Below are positions 9,426 to 11,119 of a stretch of 11,119 bases of DNA, piece after piece. Position 1 is the stretch's first letter. Each line of letters starts with the position of its first letter. This DNA comes from Temnopleurus reevesii (taxonomy: Eukaryota; Echinodermata; Echinoidea; Temnopleuroida; Temnopleuridae), in assembly GCA_036244855.1 (NCBI GenBank), contig BQKZ01007676.1, positions 20,511-31,629 of the forward strand, written 5' to 3'. Made by a program: the position numbers and the translations under genes. Below the pieces are notes generated by a model. It had not been told where the DNA came from, made no database searches, and saw only the letters and a list, made by a program, of their open reading frames with translations.

Positions 9426-9625
9426 ATTAATATCGCTTGGTGAGGATGGTTCTGAGGGACACATAGACCATGGGGGAACACTTGATGCGCAGAATAATGG
9501 AGTCCACGATCCATCAAGGCAAGAAGGAGCTGATAATCTGCTCGGGGATGACATGGATCCGTCAGAGAGAACGGCCTTCATGAACCTTATTGGAGGCCAA
9601 GAGGGCAGAGATAATGAAGAGTTTG
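9426..9625 (+). CDS. ICA1: ICA1 exon, acidic linker to C-terminal region
   Basis: Exon of 200 bp, entering in phase 2 (completing Arg) and leaving in phase 1 (G/GTAAAT at 9626). It encodes LISLGEDGSEGHIDHGGTLD, AQNNGVHDPSRQEGADNLLG, DDMDPSERTAFMNLIGGQEG, then RDNEEF and the first base of Gly. LISLGED lies where vertebrate ICA69 has QLISLEEENQRKE. The rest is acidic, Gly/Asp/Asn-rich and probably disordered, as in the family's variable central linker. DMDPSERTAFMNLI looks like a short amphipathic motif. There are no stops or frameshifts. Confidence 0.85.
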
Positions 9626-10120
9626 GTAAATATATTGAAATTTATTATGATCGTCGCTGTTGTTGCCCTCAACGTCTCGATTACCACTACCATCTTCCTC
9701 GTTATCATCATTAGCAGCAGCATAATCTCCATCATCATCATCATCATCATCATCACTATCATTATAACCTCCATCATCATATGCATTATAATTATTACCA
9801 TCACCATCATCATCATTACCATCAACATCATCATTTATGTAGAATAGATGTACCGTACAGTTGATGACAGACCAGTTGGGACGGAAAGAACCATTACTTG
9901 ATCACAATTCAATATTCATGGCAAATTTATGAAAACTTTTGCTGATACATAATTCCATTTCTAGGTGGCAAAACTACCACTAAAAGTTTCCTGTAATACG
10001 GATGGATAAACTAATTAATTCAAACTTGTTTCTTTAGTCCTCTGGTTGCATTTTGGAACAATCAATTACATTCTGTTTATTTTTGCTTAGACTATTCCTT
10101 GGTTTTTTATTTCATTTTAG
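9626..10120 (+). other. ICA1 intron with trinucleotide microsatellite
   Basis: Phase 1 intron, donor GTAAAT and acceptor TTTATTTCATTTTAG. It is dominated by an ATC/ATT repeat tract (9700-9838). The rest is AT-rich with nothing I recognise. Open frames across it in both directions are poly-Ile and poly-Met products of the repeat. Confidence 0.8.
9700..9838. repeat. Imperfect (ATC)n/(ATT)n trinucleotide tract
   Basis: Runs such as CATCATCATCATCATCATCA alternate with ATTATAATTATTACC and CATCACCATCATCATCA. It is imperfect and interrupted, so it has been mutating for some time. It is fully intronic. Confidence 0.9.
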
Positions 10121-10360
10121 GTGCCTACACATCAGCTGACCTTTTATCAGGTGACCCGGACGACATGAAGGATGAGATGGACCTTTTGAACGAAATCCTC
10201 AACACGCCCTCAGGTGTTCCGTCAGAGCTCCCAACACCGGTGGAAGGAGCGAGCCCTGGAGATCTAGGAGGGATGCCTTCGTCATCGGACCAGGCTATGG
10301 GAGGGTACATGCCCTCTGATCTGCTTGAGATTACATCTATGATGAGTGGAATGGCTACTG
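10121..10360 (+). CDS. ICA1: ICA1 exon, ICA69 C-terminal region, array copy 1
   Basis: Exon of 240 bp, phase 1 to 1, with acceptor TTCATTTTAG and donor GTGAGT (10361). It encodes GAYTSADLLSGDPDDMKDEM, DLLNEILNTPSGVPSELPTP, VEGASPGDLGGMPSSSDQAM, then GGYMPSDLLEITSMMSGMAT and a split Gly. DDMKDEMDLLNEILN matches the vertebrate DDLLLLSEIFN motif, and GYMPSDLLE matches GFLPSQLLD of the ICA69 C-terminal domain (from memory). It contains the only copy of the DLLNEILN part. Its second half (from about 10240) is the founder of the downstream array. Read-through past the donor meets a TAA at 10411, so splicing at 10361 is required to continue. Confidence 0.85.
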
Positions 10361-10422
10361 GTGAGTGGCAAATTGCAGAATATGTGTGTGGGGTTTGGGG
10401 TGAATTATTGTAATGTGGAAAG

Positions 10423-10542
10423 AGGTTGGGACCAGCCCAGGGGATCTAGGAGGGATGTCTTCATCATCGGAGCAGGCTGTGGGAGGTAACATGCCCTCTG
10501 ATCTGCTCGAGATTACATCTATGGTGAGTGGAATGGCTACTG
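10423..10542 (+). CDS. Candidate exon, ICA1 array copy 2
   Basis: A 120-bp block after ...GTGGAAAG that reads VGTSPGDLGGMSSSSEQAV, then GGNMPSDLLEITSMVSGMAT with a split Gly before GTGAGT (10543). Entering in phase 1, the block stays open and leaves in phase 1, so it could be spliced onto copy 1 without a frameshift. The proposed acceptor (GTGGAAAG) lacks a pyrimidine tract and the intron would be only 62 bp, so use as an exon is inference. The alternative is a dead minisatellite unit downstream of the last real donor. Confidence 0.4.
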
Positions 10543-10604
10543 GTGAGTGGAAAATTGCAGAATATGTTTGTGGGGTTTGGGGTTAATTATTGTACAGTGG
10601 AAAG

Positions 10605-10721
10605 AGGATGGGACCAGCCCAGGGGATCTGGGAGGGATGCCTACGTCATGGGACCAGGCTATGGAAGGGTACATGCCCTCTGATCTGCTCGAGATTACAA
10701 TGATGTGCGGATTGGCTACCG
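10605..10721 (+). CDS. Candidate exon, ICA1 array copy 3
   Basis: A 117-bp block reading DGTSPGDLGGMPTSWDQAM, then EGYMPSDLLEITMMCGLAT with a split Gly before GTGATG (10722), a weaker donor than GTGAGT. It is one codon shorter than copy 2 (the TCT of ITSMM is lost), an in-frame deletion. The preceding spacer is 62 bp and ends GTGGAAAG. Status is as uncertain as copy 2. Confidence 0.38.
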
Positions 10722-10787
10722 GTGATGTGTATGTGTGTGTGTGTGTGTGTGTGTGGGGGGGGGGGGTAATAAGGATGTTATGAAAAG

Positions 10788-10907
10788 AGGATTTGGGCAG
10801 CCTGGAGGATGTTGGAGGGGTGTCTTCTGCATCAGACAAAGCTAAGGGAGGGTACATGCCCTCTGATCTGCTCGAGATTACGTCTATGATGAGCGGAATG
10901 GCTACCG
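10788..10907 (+). CDS. Candidate exon, ICA1 array copy 4
   Basis: A 120-bp block reading DLGSLEDVGGVSSASDKAK, then GGYMPSDLLEITSMMSGMAT with a split Gly before GTGAGT (10908). SPGD has become SLED and the Gln-Ala is now Lys-Ala, so it is diverged from copy 1, yet YMPSDLLEITSMMSGMAT is identical. The spacer before it (66 bp) holds (GT)n-G12 and ends ATGAAAAG. It has the best donor of the later copies. Confidence 0.4.
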
Positions 10908-10971
10908 GTGAGTACTCTGACTTTTCTGTGTGTGTGTGGGGGGGGGGGGGATATGATGGTTTTATGAAAAG

Positions 10972-11119
10972 AGGATGGGGGCAGCCGGGAGGATGTGGGA
11001 GGGATGAGCATATCATCAGAGCAGGCTATGGGAGGGTACATGCCCTCTGACCTGCTGGAGATTACATCGATGAGCGGATTGGCTAGATCTGCCGGAGATT
11101 ATTTCTATATTTACTTCTA
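10972..11119 (+). CDS. Candidate exon, ICA1 array copy 5, cut by window
   Basis: It reads DGGSREDVGGMSISSEQAM, GGYMPSDLLEITSMSGLAR, then SAGDYFYIYF to the window edge, with no stop. One codon is missing from ITSMM, again in frame. The usual GTGAGT donor after GLA is replaced by AGATCTGCCGGAGATTATTT, which resembles the unit's own GATCTGCTGGAGATTACATC. The array therefore rearranged here, and this copy may run into the gene's final coding segment. The spacer before it is 64 bp (10908-10971) with G13. Confidence 0.4.

Larger units (their letters stand above)
10240..11119 (+). repeat. Five-unit tandem array of exon half plus intron start (about 175-184 bp period)
   Basis: Repeat starts, marked by GTGGAAAGAGG or ATGAAAAGAGG-like sequence, fall at 10240, 10415, 10597, about 10780 and about 10964. 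Each unit holds a block ending MPSDLLEIT..., a donor-like GTGAGT or GTGATG, and a G/GT-rich spacer. Units 1-2 have GGGGTTTGGGG spacers. Units 3-4 have expanded (GT)n plus G12 (10755-10766) and G13 (10938-10950) runs. The array runs off the window. Confidence 0.9.

Noticed and set aside
9562..9847. Open frames on both strands rich in Ile, Met and Val
   Set aside because: They are translations of the ATC/ATT microsatellite and have no other content.
10125..11041. Minus-strand Pro/Ser/His-rich open frames across the 3' array
   Set aside because: They are antisense shadows of the repeated exon blocks. The Pro and His-Thr runs are just the G and GT tracts in reverse.
10240..11119. CRISPR-like reading of the regular repeats
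   Set aside because: Units are about 180 bp, contain coding exon sequence and have similar, not unique, spacers. The host is eukaryotic.

Overview
The window is eukaryotic (animal) genomic DNA. It is AT-rich, broken by spliceosomal introns, and full of simple and interspersed repeats. It holds one gene on the + strand, cut by both window edges: the islet cell autoantigen 1 gene (ICA1 / ICA69; RIC-19 in nematodes). Six canonical exons can be joined in frame with consistent splice phases: 1-85, 1652-1850, 2667-2891, 4313-4426 plus 8262-8377 (a duplicated pair), 9426-9625 and 10121-10360. The encoded peptide matches my memory of vertebrate ICA69: the second half of the arfaptin-homology/BAR domain ([54 protein letters not shown]), then the acidic linker and ICA69 C-terminal region (LISLGED, DEMDLLNEILN, YMPSDLLE). 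The repeat flavour (GCGCTTTATA-type repeats, tRNA-derived SINE, TTGTGTTTCATAAAGCT-type MITE) suggests an invertebrate deuterostome, most likely a sea urchin. The species call is an inference.

The striking feature is repeated tandem exon duplication. The DKTRAG exon has two decayed copies downstream (302-389, 462-550). The [11 protein letters not shown] exon has two decayed copies upstream (2156-2310, 2414-2590). The SKQLAE exon exists as two open copies (4313-4426 and 8262-8377), separated by an intron that itself contains a duplicated segment of about 1.6-1.8 kb. The LISLGED exon has a decayed copy directly upstream (from 9249). The last visible exon (10121-10360) leads into an array of four more exon-like copies (10423-11119). 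In these, every exon-like part stays open in the same frame and phase, and they are separated by 62-66 bp spacers with GT...AG ends and G/GT-rich bodies.

The introns carry remnants of mobile elements. These are a minus-strand tRNA-derived SINE head (about 1900-1982), a MITE present in both copies of the duplicated intron segment (5217-5449, 7336-7500), an interspersed repeat at 6350-6598, an inverted-repeat remnant of a GIY-YIG/Penelope-like protein tail (8446-8811) and a frameshifted C-terminal tail of a LINE reverse transcriptase (8913-9051). Simple repeats are abundant: a pyrimidine tract at 3894-4215, (AAATA)n near 5323, T17G9 at 6012, (ATC)n at 9700-9838 and GT/G runs in the 3' array. 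There are no prokaryotic genes, RNA polymerase II promoter, poly(A) site or gene end that I can support.
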